DNA from: Rhizobium sp. 32-5/1
GTDB taxonomy: Bacteria > Pseudomonadota > Alphaproteobacteria > Rhizobiales > Rhizobiaceae
Direction of reading: 5' to 3'
Assembly (NCBI RefSeq): GCF_029537235.1
Contig: NZ_CP120638.1
Span: 3,784,501 to 3,848,500, forward strand
Length of the DNA: 64,000 bases
Shown here: positions 26,134 to 35,223 of the stretch, piece after piece
How the letters are laid out: each line of letters opens with the position of its first letter
How positions within the stretch are numbered: the stretch's first letter is position 1
The notes under the pieces: generated by a model
Database searches by the model: none
What the model saw: the letters and a program-made list of their open reading frames with translations, nothing else
Told to the model about the DNA's origin: nothing
Made by a program: the position numbers and the translations under genes

Positions 26134-28581
26134 ATGTCGAATTTGCCGTCTCATGCGCGCGTCGTGATTATCGGAGGAGGCGTGGTCGGAGCTTCGGCGC
26201 TCTACCATCTGGCCAAGGCCGGATGGACGGACTGCGTGCTCTTGGAAAAGAACGAGCTGACGGCCGGATCGACATGGCATGCGGCCGGCAATGTGCCGAC
26301 GTTTTCCTCGTCCTGGTCGATCATGAACATGCAGCGCTATTCGGCCTCACTTTACCGCGAGCTGGGCGATCTCGTCGATTATCCGATGAACTATCACGTT
26401 ACGGGATCGGTGCGGCTCGGTCATTCGAAGGAGCGGTTGCAGGAGTTCAAGCGCGTCGTCGGCATGGGCCGCTACCAGGGTATGGATCTCGACATTCTGT
26501 CGCCCGATCAGATCCAGTCGAAATATCCGTTCCTTGAAACCCATGACCTGACCGGTGCGCTTTACGACCCCTATGACGGAGACATCGATCCGGCGCAGCT
26601 GACGCAGGCGCTGGCCAAGGGCGCGCGCGACATGGGCGCGAAGATTTTCCGCTTCTGTCCCGCCACCGGCGCGCGCCGGGAGGGCGACGAGTGGGTGATC
26701 TCGACGCCGCAGGGCGAGATACGCTGCGAAAAGGTGGTGAATGCCGCCGGCTACTATGCCCGCGAAGTCGGCAAGTGGTTCGGCCGCGACGTGCCGATGA
26801 TGGTGATGAGCCATCAGTACATGCTGTTCGAGGAAATTCCGGAGCTGGCAGCGTGGTCGAGGGAGGCCGGGCACAAGCTGCCGCTGTTGCGCGATGTCGA
26901 CAGCTCCTACTATCTTCGGCAGGAAAAGACGGGGATGAATCTCGGTCCTTACGAGAAGAACTGCAAGGCGCATTGGATCACGCCAGATGATCCGATGCCG
27001 GAGGATTTCTCTTTCCAGCTTTTCCCCGATGATCTGGAGCGGCTGGAATGGTATCTGAACGACGCCGTCGAGCGCGTGCCGATCCTTGGCACGGCTGGCC
27101 TGTCGCGGATGATCAACGGCCCTATCCCCTATGCGCCGGACGGAAACCCGCTGATCGGGCCGATGCCGGGCGTGCCCAACGCCTTCGAGGCCTGCGTCTT
27201 CACATTCGGTATCTGCCAAGCGGGCGGGGCCGGCAAGGTGCTGGCCGAGTGGGTGACGGAGGGGCAAACGGAGTGGGACATGTGGTCCTGCGATCCGCGC
27301 CGCTTCACGAGCTTCACGGATCAGGACTATTGCATCGCCAAGGGCATGGAAATCTATGGCCATGAATATGCCATGCACTTTCCCAAACATGCCTGGCCCG
27401 CCGGGCGCAACAAGAAGCTGTCGCCGATCCATGACCGGATTGCCGCTCTCGGCGCGCAGTTCAAGCCCTATAACGGCTGGGAGCGCGCCAACTGGTATGC
27501 CAAGCCGGGTGACGATCTTTCCGAGGAGTCGACGCAAACCTGGAACCGGGCAGGCCCGTGGCAAAAGCGTATCGAGGAAGAATGCCTTGCCGTGCGCGAT
27601 GCCGCCGGCATCCTCGATTTGCCGGGCTTCTCACGTTACCGCCTGAAGGGCGAGGGCGCGCGTGACTGGCTGCTTGGGCTGACCACCGGCAAGGTGCCGA
27701 AGCCTGGGCGTATCGGCCTTGCCTATTTCGCCGACGAGAAAGGCCGCATCGTCACCGAAATGTCGGTCATGGCGTTGGAGGAGGATTTCTTCTTCCTGAT
27801 CACGGCGGCAACGGCGCAATGGCATGATTTCGAATGCCTGAAAAAACATCTGCCTGATAATGCGGCGTTCACGCTGGACGACGTCACGGAAAACTTCACC
27901 TGCCAGATCCTGTGCGGTCCGAAGTCGCGCGATATTCTGGCCGAAGTCTCCGATGCCGATCTTGCCAAGGGCTGGCTGACGCATCAGTCGGTGCAGATCG
28001 CCGGGCTGTGGTGCCAGCTGGTGCGCGTGTCCTTTGCCGGTGAACTCGGCTGGGAAATTCATACCAAGATCGATGATACCGCTGCAATCTTCGATGCCGT
28101 CTGGGCTGCCGGGCAAAAGCATGGGCTCAAGCCTTTTGGCATGGAAGCGCTGGATTCGCTTCGGATCGAGAAGGGATACCGTGCCTGGAAGGGTGATCTT
28201 TCGACCGACTACACGATCCTGCAGGGAGGGCTCGAGCGTTTCGTCGATTGGGGCAAGCCCGATTTCAAGGGCAAGGCGGCGCTGGAGCGCGAGAAGCAGC
28301 ACGGCGTGACCAAGCGCTTCGTCACACTGGTAGTTGATGCCGGAGATTGCGACGCGCCCTACATGTCGACGCTCTGGCATGCTGGCCAGGTGGTCGGCGA
28401 AACGACCTCGGGCAACTGGGGTTACCGCATCGGCAAATCGGTGGCGCTCGGCATGCTGCGTGCCGATCTGGCGGAGCCCGGAACCGAAGTCGAGGTCGAA
28501 ATCTATGGCGACCGCTTCAAGGCTGTGGTCCAGGCTGATGAGCCTCTGTTTGATCCCAAGAATGAAAGACTGCGCGCATGA
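26134..28581 (+). CDS. FAD-dependent demethylating dehydrogenase with GcvT domain (first copy)
   Basis: An 815-residue protein of the dimethylglycine/sarcosine dehydrogenase type. Residues about 8-400 are a DAO-fold FAD domain (VIIGGGVVGASALYHLAKAG); GSTWHAAG carries the His that binds FAD covalently in dimethylglycine dehydrogenase. Then a short FAO-type linker and a GcvT folate domain (about 430-800) with SFAGELGWEIH. It oxidises an N-methyl group and passes the carbon to THF. The ATG at 26134 follows AGGGAACAGAC. Its stop overlaps the next gene by 4 bases. Substrate not fixed by sequence: dimethylglycine or sarcosine fits the Rieske neighbour. Confidence 0.87.
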   Translation: MSNLPSHARVVIIGGGVVGASALYHLAKAGWTDCVLLEKNELTAGSTWHAAGNVPTFSSSWSIMNMQRYSASLYRELGDLVDYPMNYHVTGSVRLGHSKERLQEFKRVVGMGRYQGMDLDILSPDQIQSKYPFLETHDLTGALYDPYDGDIDPAQLTQALAKGARDMGAKIFRFCPATGARREGDEWVISTPQGEIRCEKVVNAAGYYAREVGKWFGRDVPMMVMSHQYMLFEEIPELAAWSREAGHKLPLLRDVDSSYYLRQEKTGMNLGPYEKNCKAHWITPDDPMPEDFSFQLFPDDLERLEWYLNDAVERVPILGTAGLSRMINGPIPYAPDGNPLIGPMPGVPNAFEACVFTFGICQAGGAGKVLAEWVTEGQTEWDMWSCDPRRFTSFTDQDYCIAKGMEIYGHEYAMHFPKHAWPAGRNKKLSPIHDRIAALGAQFKPYNGWERANWYAKPGDDLSEESTQTWNRAGPWQKRIEEECLAVRDAAGILDLPGFSRYRLKGEGARDWLLGLTTGKVPKPGRIGLAYFADEKGRIVTEMSVMALEEDFFFLITAATAQWHDFECLKKHLPDNAAFTLDDVTENFTCQILCGPKSRDILAEVSDADLAKGWLTHQSVQIAGLWCQLVRVSFAGELGWEIHTKIDDTAAIFDAVWAAGQKHGLKPFGMEALDSLRIEKGYRAWKGDLSTDYTILQGGLERFVDWGKPDFKGKAALEREKQHGVTKRFVTLVVDAGDCDAPYMSTLWHAGQVVGETTSGNWGYRIGKSVALGMLRADLAEPGTEVEVEIYGDRFKAVVQADEPLFDPKNERLRA

Positions 28582-31025
28582 GCAAGCCTATCCCCAAAAA
28601 GGCCCGCGCGGTCATCATCGGCGGTGGCGTCTCCGGCTGTTCGGTCGCCTATCATCTGGCGAAGCTCGGCTGGACAGACGTCGTTCTGCTGGAGCGCAAG
28701 CAACTGACATCCGGCACGACATGGCATGCGGCCGGGCTGATCGGCCAGCTGCGTGCCAGCCAGAACATGACGCGGCTCGCCAAATACTCGGCGGATCTCT
28801 ACACCAAGCTTGAGGCCGAAACGGGTATCGGCACGGGCATGCGCCAGTGCGGTTCGATCACGGTGGCACTCACCGAGGAGCGCAGGGAAGAGATTTACCG
28901 GCAGGCCTCGCTTGCCCGCGCCTTTGATGTCGATGTGCGGGAAATCTCGCCTGATGAGGTCAAGGCGATGTATCCGCATCTGAACGTGTCGGATGTCGTG
29001 GGCGCCGTGCACCTGCCGCTCGACGGCCAGTGTGATCCGGCCAATATCGCCATGGCGCTGGCCAAGGGCGCGCGGCAGAACGGTGCGACCATTCTCGAAG
29101 GCGTCAAGGTCACGGCCGTTCACAGGAAGGACGGCCGGGTGTCTGGCGTTAGCTGTATGCAGAATGGCGAGACCTTCACGATCGAGACCGAGAATGTCGT
29201 CAATGCGGCCGGTATGTGGGGCAGAGAGCTCGGCCTCATGTCCGGCGTGACGGTGCCGCTGCATGCCTGCGAACATTTCTATATCGTCACCGAGCCGGTC
29301 GCCGGCTTGCCGCGACTGCCGGTGCTGCGCGTGCCGGACGAATGCACCTATTACAAGGAAGACGCCGGCAAGATGTTGGTCGGCGCCTTCGAGCTGAAAG
29401 CCAAGCCCTGGGGCATGGACGGCATCCGCGAGGACTTCTGTTTCGATCAGTTGCCGGAGGATTTCGACCATTTCGCACCGATCCTCGAAAAGGCGGTCGG
29501 CCGCATGCCGATGCTGGAAACGGCGGGCATCCATACCTTCTTCAACGGCCCGGAAAGTTTCACGCCGGATGATCGCTATTATCTCGGCGAAGCGCCGGAG
29601 CTGAAGGGTTACTGGGTTGCCGCCGGTTACAATTCCATCGGTATCGTCTCCTCCGGCGGGGCCGGCATGGCGCTGGCGCAGTGGATGAACGACGGCGAGC
29701 CGCCCTTCGACCTCTGGGAAGTCGATATCCGCCGGGCGCAGCCGTTCCAGAAGAACCGCAGGTACCTCAAGGAGCGCGTGACGGAAACGCTGGGGCTGCT
29801 CTATGCCGATCACTTTCCCTATCGCCAGATGGCGACCGCGCGCGGCGTGCGGCGTTCGCCCCTTCACGAGCAGCTGAAGGCGCGCGGTGCGGTGTTCGGC
29901 GAAGTGGCGGGCTGGGAGCGGGCCAACTGGTTTGCGAGGGAAGGCCAGGAACGCGAATACCAATACAGCTGGAAGCGGCAGAACTGGTTCGACAACCAGC
30001 GCGACGAACATCTGGCGGTGCGCAACGGCGTCGGCCTGTTCGACATGACGTCGTTCGGCAAGATCCGCATCGAGGGCCTTGATGCGCTGTCCTTCCTGCA
30101 AAAGCTCTGCGCCAACCAGATGGATGTCGCATCCGGCCGCATCGTCTACACGCAGATGCTGAACGCGCGCGGCGGGATCGAGAGCGACCTGACGGTGACG
30201 CGGCTTTCCGAGACGGCGTTCCTGGCTGTCGTTCCCGGCGCGACGCTGCAGCGGGATCTCGCTTGGCTGCGCAAGCATATCGCCGATGAATTCGTCGTCG
30301 TTACCGATGTGACTGCAGCGGAATCGGTGCTCTGCGTCATGGGGCCGAAGGCGCGGGAGCTGATGAACAGGGTCAGCCCGAACGATTTTTCCAATGCGGC
30401 GCATCCGTTCGGCACGGCGCGCGAGATCGAGATCGGCATGGGCCTCGCCCGCGCCCACCGCGTCACCTATGTCGGCGAACTCGGTTGGGAGCTTTATGTC
30501 TCGACCGACCAGACCGCGCATGTGTTCGAGACGCTGGAAGAAGCGGGGGCCGATGTCGGGCTGAAGCTCTGCGGTATCCATACGCTCGACAGTTGCCGCA
30601 TCGAAAAGGCCTTCCGTCATTTCGGCCATGACATTACCGATGAAGATCATGTGCTGGAAGCGGGCCTCGGTTTTGCGGTGAAACCGGGAAAAGGCCGTTT
30701 CATCGGCCGCGATGCCGTGCTGAAGAAGCAGGATGCCGGCCTGTCGCGGCGGCTGGTGCAGTTCCGGCTGACTGATCCCGAGCCGCTGCTGTTCCACAAC
30801 GAGGCGGTTGTTCGCGACGGCAAGATCGTCGGCACGATCACGTCAGGCAATTACGGCCACCATCTCGGTGGCGCGATCGGCCTCGGCTATGTGCCGTGCA
30901 AGGGTGAGAGCGAGGCGGATGTGCTGGGCTCGCGTTACGAGATCGAGATTGCGGGTGTGCGGGTGAAGGCGGAAGCGTCGCTGGCGCCGATGTATGATCC
31001 TAAGGCTGAGCGGGTGCGGACATGA
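28578..31025 (+). CDS. FAD-dependent demethylating dehydrogenase with GcvT domain (second copy)
   Basis: Also 815 residues and built like the previous gene: FAD motif VIIGGGVSGCSVAYHLAKLG, SGTTWHAAG with the covalent-flavin His, GcvT domain with YVGELGWELYVS and IGRDAVLKKQ. The two proteins are clearly related but diverged well beyond recent duplication, so different substrates (for example dimethylglycine and sarcosine in sequence) are likely. ATGA overlap shows translational coupling. A palindromic repeat separates it from the Rieske gene. Confidence 0.87.
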   Translation: MSKPIPKKARAVIIGGGVSGCSVAYHLAKLGWTDVVLLERKQLTSGTTWHAAGLIGQLRASQNMTRLAKYSADLYTKLEAETGIGTGMRQCGSITVALTEERREEIYRQASLARAFDVDVREISPDEVKAMYPHLNVSDVVGAVHLPLDGQCDPANIAMALAKGARQNGATILEGVKVTAVHRKDGRVSGVSCMQNGETFTIETENVVNAAGMWGRELGLMSGVTVPLHACEHFYIVTEPVAGLPRLPVLRVPDECTYYKEDAGKMLVGAFELKAKPWGMDGIREDFCFDQLPEDFDHFAPILEKAVGRMPMLETAGIHTFFNGPESFTPDDRYYLGEAPELKGYWVAAGYNSIGIVSSGGAGMALAQWMNDGEPPFDLWEVDIRRAQPFQKNRRYLKERVTETLGLLYADHFPYRQMATARGVRRSPLHEQLKARGAVFGEVAGWERANWFAREGQEREYQYSWKRQNWFDNQRDEHLAVRNGVGLFDMTSFGKIRIEGLDALSFLQKLCANQMDVASGRIVYTQMLNARGGIESDLTVTRLSETAFLAVVPGATLQRDLAWLRKHIADEFVVVTDVTAAESVLCVMGPKARELMNRVSPNDFSNAAHPFGTAREIEIGMGLARAHRVTYVGELGWELYVSTDQTAHVFETLEEAGADVGLKLCGIHTLDSCRIEKAFRHFGHDITDEDHVLEAGLGFAVKPGKGRFIGRDAVLKKQDAGLSRRLVQFRLTDPEPLLFHNEAVVRDGKIVGTITSGNYGHHLGGAIGLGYVPCKGESEADVLGSRYEIEIAGVRVKAEASLAPMYDPKAERVRT

Positions 31026-31054
31026 GACGGGACACGTCAGCGTTTGCCGGGATC

Positions 31055-31235
31055 ACCCCCTCTGTCACTCCGTGACATCTCCCCCACAAGGGGGAGATTG
31101 GCCGCAACCGCTGCGGCCCTTTCCACTTATCATCGCTCCACATCCGTTCAATCGGCTGTTGTTGGACAGAAAATTATCCGCGATCGCCCGATCTCCCTCC
31201 TTGTGGGGGAGATGTCACGGAGTGACAGAGGGGGT
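31055..31235. repeat. Palindromic intergenic repeat, type 2 (copy E)
   Basis: About 45-base inverted ends (ACCCCCTCTGTCACTCCGTG inward, continuing through CATCTCCCCCACAAGGGGGAGAT). The central part is unique. Between the second FAD-GcvT gene and the Rieske gene. Confidence 0.87.
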
Positions 31236-31268
31236 GCGCCACGCGCTCTTCAGCCTGGAGGAATTCCC

Positions 31269-32504
31269 ATGCTCGCACCTGACACCAAGACCACGGCGGC
31301 ACCATCGCCCGACCGCATCGACCAGCTCGTCGCCGCCCACAAGCCCGGCCACGGCCTGACGCGTCCGTTCTACATCGACCTGGACATCTACGAGCGGGAT
31401 CTCGATCGCGTCTTTCGCCGCCACTGGCATTGCGTCGCGCATGAGAGCGTGATCCCCAATCCGAACGATTTCGAAGTGTTTCGCATGGCCTCCGAGCAGG
31501 TGATCCTGACGCGGCATGCGGACGGGACTGTTCATGCGATCCTGAACGTCTGTCGCCATCGCGGCGCGGAGGTCTGCACGAAGGACAAGGGCAATGCCCG
31601 GGTGTTCGTCTGTCCGTACCACGCCTGGACCTATGGCAATGACGGCGCATTGAAGGCTGCTCGGATGATGCCGAAGGAGTTCAAGCGGGAAGATCATGGG
31701 TTGAAGAAACTGCATGTCCGCGTCGCCGAGGGGCTGGTGTTCATTTCCTTCGCCGAAAACCCGCTGGATTTCTCCGAGGTCGAAAACCTCCTGCATGCCA
31801 CCTGCGGTCAATATGGCTGGGGGCAGGCGAAGGTGGCCTACCGGCAGAGCTACCCGGTCGATGCCAACTGGAAGCTGGCCGTCGAGAACTATGTCGAGTG
31901 TTATCATTGCGGCCCGGCCCATCCGGAATATTCGCAGACCCATGCGCTCGAACAGCCGCTGCATATGATCGAGGCACTGAATGCGGCGATGGAGGAGCGG
32001 ACCTGCGCGCTCGGCATTGAGGTCGGTTCCGGCGATCACTGGCAGACCTCTGAAAACGGCAAGGAAACCATCCATGCCTTCCGTTATGCGCTCTATGACG
32101 GCGTCAAGACCGGCAGCCAGGATGGCTCTCCGCTCGCCCCATTGATGGGCCGTTTTACCGAGTTCGATGGCGGCGTCACCTCCGTGCATCTCGGCGGCAC
32201 GTCGTTTCTCGTCTGCTATCCCGATCATGGCATGATCTACCGCTTCATTCCCAAGGGACCGGAAGCCTGCGAGATGGAGTTGATCTGGCTCGTCAACGGC
32301 GAGGCGCAGGAAGGCGTCGACTACGACCTCGAAAAGCTGAAATGGCTCTGGACGGTGACGACCGACGAAGACAAGTCGATCATCGAGCACACCTCGCGGG
32401 GCGTGCGCTCGCATTATTTCGTGCCCGGCCCGATCGCGCCGATGGAGCAGAACGAGTTGCGTTACATCAACTGGTATCTGGACGAGATCAGCCGTCCAAG
32501 TTGA
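31269..32504 (+). CDS. Rieske oxygenase for a quaternary ammonium compound (GbcA-like)
   Basis: A 411-residue oxygenase alpha subunit. The Rieske [2Fe-2S] ligands are CRHRG and CPYHAW; the iron site is in NYVECYHCGPAHPE. There the bridging residue between the two metal centres is Glu rather than the usual Asp, as in carnitine, choline and glycine betaine oxygenases. With two demethylating dehydrogenases upstream, glycine betaine to dimethylglycine plus formaldehyde is the best guess; proline betaine is an alternative. The ATG at 31269 follows GGAGGA at 6-base spacing. No reductase partner gene is in the window, so it must be encoded elsewhere. Confidence 0.83.
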   Translation: MLAPDTKTTAAPSPDRIDQLVAAHKPGHGLTRPFYIDLDIYERDLDRVFRRHWHCVAHESVIPNPNDFEVFRMASEQVILTRHADGTVHAILNVCRHRGAEVCTKDKGNARVFVCPYHAWTYGNDGALKAARMMPKEFKREDHGLKKLHVRVAEGLVFISFAENPLDFSEVENLLHATCGQYGWGQAKVAYRQSYPVDANWKLAVENYVECYHCGPAHPEYSQTHALEQPLHMIEALNAAMEERTCALGIEVGSGDHWQTSENGKETIHAFRYALYDGVKTGSQDGSPLAPLMGRFTEFDGGVTSVHLGGTSFLVCYPDHGMIYRFIPKGPEACEMELIWLVNGEAQEGVDYDLEKLKWLWTVTTDEDKSIIEHTSRGVRSHYFVPGPIAPMEQNELRYINWYLDEISRPS

Positions 32505-32511
32505 TCGGGGA

Positions 32512-32534
32512 ACCGCCGCGAGGATCGCGGCGGT
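32512..32534. terminator. Bidirectional terminator between Rieske and DoxX genes
   Basis: A 9-bp GC-only stem (ACCGCCGCG / CGCGGCGGT) with a five-base loop fills the 35-base gap between two convergent genes. No strong T run follows. Confidence 0.6.
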
Positions 32535-32539
32535 GCTGC

Positions 32540-32938
32540 TCAGCGGATGAACGGCATTACGGCGCGCAGCCGCGGATCGCGGAGCCACAACCCGGCCCAG
32601 AGCAGCAGACCGAGATAGAGACCGAAGAGCAGGTGCGTGAAGATCGGGCTGCCGACGCGCAGATGGGTCGCAATCGCGCCGCCGAGATAGCCCGTGAGCA
32701 GAACCGCGCCCAGAAGCGATGTCTTCGGGACGGCATAGAGCGCCACGCAGATCAGGGTCAGTATGCCGAGGCCGCGGGCAAGAGCGTCCGAGGCCGGATA
32801 GCCGAGCTGGACCATGGTTTGCGTGACCTCGGCGATCGGCACCAGCTTGATGACGCTGTCGAGGATCAGAAACAGAATCACCAAACCGCTCAGACTGTAT
32901 CCGGCGATGGTCATGCCTTTCGGGTTTTGTATCGGCAT
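32540..32938 (-). CDS. DoxX-family small membrane protein
   Basis: A 132-residue protein with four hydrophobic helices. VPIAEVTQTMVQLGYP and TGYLGGAIATHLRVGSPIFTHLLFGLYLGLLLWAGLWLRDPRLRAV are the DoxX/DUF4345-like pattern. GGGAGG lies 8 bases before the ATG at 32938, which decides this start over an upstream codon. It follows the AHSA1-type gene by 17 bases and shares its transcript. Often found next to SRPBCC proteins in bacterial genomes; function unknown. Confidence 0.8.
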   Translation of the reverse strand: MPIQNPKGMTIAGYSLSGLVILFLILDSVIKLVPIAEVTQTMVQLGYPASDALARGLGILTLICVALYAVPKTSLLGAVLLTGYLGGAIATHLRVGSPIFTHLLFGLYLGLLLWAGLWLRDPRLRAVMPFIR

Positions 32939-32955
32939 GGGTTCATCCTCCCGTT

Positions 32956-33432
32956 TCAAAGTGTTTTCGCCAGTGCTTCGAGCTGGGTGGCGCATTGGCC
33001 CCAGCCTTCGTGGAAACCCATCTTCTCGTGGTTTTCGCAGTTTTCGACGGTCCAGTGGCGGGCAATCGCGGTGTAGCGCGTCTTTCCATCCTCGTCGGCA
33101 AAGGTGATGATGCCGGTGAAGAACGGGTTTTCCGACGGCTGCCAGTCATGGGTATAGGCGTCGGTGAAGACGATTTTCTCGTTTTCGACGACTTCGAGAT
33201 AGACGCCACGATTGGGGAATTCGTTGCCATCAGGATCGGCCATCACGATGACGCTTGAACCGCCGGTGCGGACATCGACCTCGGCGTGCGCGATGGTCCA
33301 CGGAGCGGGAACAAACCACTGCTTCAAAAGCGCTGCATCCGTCCAGCACTTGAACAGCTTATCGCGCGGTGCGTCGAGAAGGCGGGTGAGCACGAGTTCA
33401 CGGTTTCCGGTGGTCGTGGTTGCTTCGGTCAT
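32956..33432 (-). CDS. SRPBCC / AHSA1-like protein
   Basis: A 158-residue START-like fold protein. Typical are RLLDAPRDKLFKCWTDAALLKQWFVP near the N-terminus, VYLEVVENEKIVFTD in the middle and the C-terminal helix HEKMGFHEGWGQCATQLEALAKTL. The group binds hydrophobic ligands or activates Hsp90 in eukaryotes; the bacterial members are mostly uncharacterised. It lies downstream of the ECF42-type sigma gene, an association seen widely for these sigma factors. Confidence 0.85.
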   Translation of the reverse strand: MTEATTTTGNRELVLTRLLDAPRDKLFKCWTDAALLKQWFVPAPWTIAHAEVDVRTGGSSVIVMADPDGNEFPNRGVYLEVVENEKIVFTDAYTHDWQPSENPFFTGIITFADEDGKTRYTAIARHWTVENCENHEKMGFHEGWGQCATQLEALAKTL

Positions 33433-33502
33433 GGTGATGATCCTTCCTCAGTTGGGGACTGAACCAAGGACGAATGAGCATGTCGCGTCCCGACAGTTCG
33501 GT

Positions 33503-34771
33503 TCAGATTTCTTCGACAATTGTTGTTGCGCTGTCCTTCATCAGGCGATCGAGGTGGGCACGGATATGGCTGGCTTCCGCGACGGTCTTTGCAAGCGCAA
33601 TGGCGTGATTGAAGGCAATGCGCGCCTCGTCCGGTCGCTCAAGTTTGAGCAGGTAGCTGCCGCGGACGCCGTGGAAATGGAAATAACCGGACAATCGACC
33701 GGCGAGCGGCTCGATCAGATCGAGGGCTGCCGCCGGTCCCCTGGTTTTCGAAACGGCAACGGAACGATTGAGGGTCACGACCGGCGATGGCTGCAGCCGC
33801 TCGAGCGAAGTATAGAGCAGGTCGATCTGTTGCCAGTCGGTATCCTCGGCCTGTGGAGCACGGGCATGCAGGGCGGCAATCGCCGCCTGGATCTGGTAGG
33901 GGCCGGGGCTGCGATGACGCATGGCCTTGTCGATCAGCGACAGGCCCTCATCGATCATCGGGCGAAGCCAGAGACCACGATCCTGATCCTCAAGCAGGAC
34001 GATGTTGCCCTGTGCGTCGAAACGTGCCGGTGTGCGCGCGTGCTGAATCAGCATCAGCGCCGTCAGCCCCATGATATCGGGGTCTGACGGAAAGAGGCGC
34101 AAGAGCAGTCTTCCAAGGCGGATTGCTTCATCGCAAAGCGGTCGGGCCGCGCGGCCGTTGCCTTCCTCGGCGGAGTATCCCTCGTTGAAGACAAGGTAGA
34201 TCATGGCGGACACGGCCCTCAGTCGGGCGGCGCGTTCACTGGCGTCTGGTATTTCGAAAGGCACACCCGCAGAAGCGATGCGTGCCTTTGCCCGTGTAAT
34301 GCGCTGTTCCATGGCGCTTTCGCCAACCAGGAAGGCGCGGGCGATCTGCGGAACGGAGAGGCCCGAGACGATGCGCAACGCCAGCGCGATCTGCTGCGTT
34401 GCAGGCAATTGCGGATGGCAGCAGACGAAGAGGAGACGCAGGATATCGTCGCGGTAGTGCTGGCCATCAAGGCGTTCTGCCATGTCAGTTTCGGCGTCGC
34501 CGGTATCCGACAGTGTCTCTTCGGGTGGCAGCGGCACCTGCTTTGCCGCGCGCCTTATCGTGTCGAGGCCGCTGTTTCGACCGACGAAGATCAGCCAGGC
34601 AGCCGGGTCGCGGGGTGGACCATTGTCGGGCCAGGTTTTCAGGGCCCGAAGGCAGGCCTCCTGGAAAGCCTCCTCGGCGGTGTCGAGATTGCGAAAATAG
34701 CGCAGGAGCGCGCCCATCGCCTGGGGACGCGCAGCGCTCAGCGCCCTGTCGATCCAGGCGATGTCGGTCAT
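33503..34771 (-). CDS. ECF42-type RNA polymerase sigma factor with TPR-like extension
   Basis: A 422-residue sigma factor. The N-terminal part (about 1-180) has region 2 (LLRYFRNLDTAEEAFQEACLRALKTWP, WLIFVGRNSGLDTIRR) and region 4 (LALRIVSGLSVPQIARAFLVGESAMEQRITRAK). The long C-terminal extension is helical and repeat-like (LYTSLERLQPSPVVTLNRSVAVS), as in ECF42 factors. Its ATG overlaps the stop of the YCII gene by 4 bases, the standard genetic link for this sigma group. No anti-sigma gene is present, consistent with the family. Probably governs the AHSA1 and DoxX genes downstream; that is inference. Confidence 0.88.
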   Translation of the reverse strand: MTDIAWIDRALSAARPQAMGALLRYFRNLDTAEEAFQEACLRALKTWPDNGPPRDPAAWLIFVGRNSGLDTIRRAAKQVPLPPEETLSDTGDAETDMAERLDGQHYRDDILRLLFVCCHPQLPATQQIALALRIVSGLSVPQIARAFLVGESAMEQRITRAKARIASAGVPFEIPDASERAARLRAVSAMIYLVFNEGYSAEEGNGRAARPLCDEAIRLGRLLLRLFPSDPDIMGLTALMLIQHARTPARFDAQGNIVLLEDQDRGLWLRPMIDEGLSLIDKAMRHRSPGPYQIQAAIAALHARAPQAEDTDWQQIDLLYTSLERLQPSPVVTLNRSVAVSKTRGPAAALDLIEPLAGRLSGYFHFHGVRGSYLLKLERPDEARIAFNHAIALAKTVAEASHIRAHLDRLMKDSATTIVEEI

Positions 34772-35140
34772 CTCTTGGGTTCCCCGGTTTGTAGATAGCA
34801 AGCGGCCGGATTTCATAGGCGCCGCCTTCCGGATTGGCGATGGCAAGGTCGCGGGCGGCGGACAGGGCCTCTTCCAGATCGGCGCAGTCGACGATGAAGA
34901 AACCGAGCAACTGCTCCTTGGTTTCGGCAAAAGGCCCATCGACGATCAACGGCTCCTCACGACCCTTGCGCAGTGTGGTTGCCGATGTCGTGGGCAGCAG
35001 CCGCGCCACCGGTCCGAGACGTCCGGCCTCGGACAGGCGGGTCTCGACGGCGGCGAGCCGCTCCATGGTCGCGCGGTCTTTTCTTCCGACCAGGCCGAGG
35101 TGACGGTCTCGTCATTGTAGCAGAGGATGGCATACAGCAT
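34768..35140 (-). CDS. YCII/DGPF domain protein (two frameshifts)
   Basis: Joined frames give 124 residues. The family pattern is MLYAILCYNDE at the start, the DGPF motif in LIVDGPFAETKEQLLGFFIVDC, and YEIRPLAIYKPG near the end. Breaks are at 35079-35082 (TTTT; one more gives SEEKDRATMERL) and 34782-34785 (CCCC; one more gives KPGEPKR and a stop overlapping the sigma ATG). YCII partners are thought to act with ECF42 sigma factors, possibly as regulators. The repair is supported by the coupled ATGA junction it produces. Confidence 0.83.
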
Positions 35141-35223
35141 GGGACGCTCCGGTTCGTCTGACAAAGGACGAAGAAGTAGCGCCGAACCCGACAGTTCGCA
35201 TCAAATATTTCTGCGACAGGGCC

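Noticed and set aside
28503-30797. A very long minus-strand open frame of about 764 codons
   Set aside because: It is antisense to the second FAD-GcvT gene, lacks any family resemblance and is expected from high-GC codon bias.
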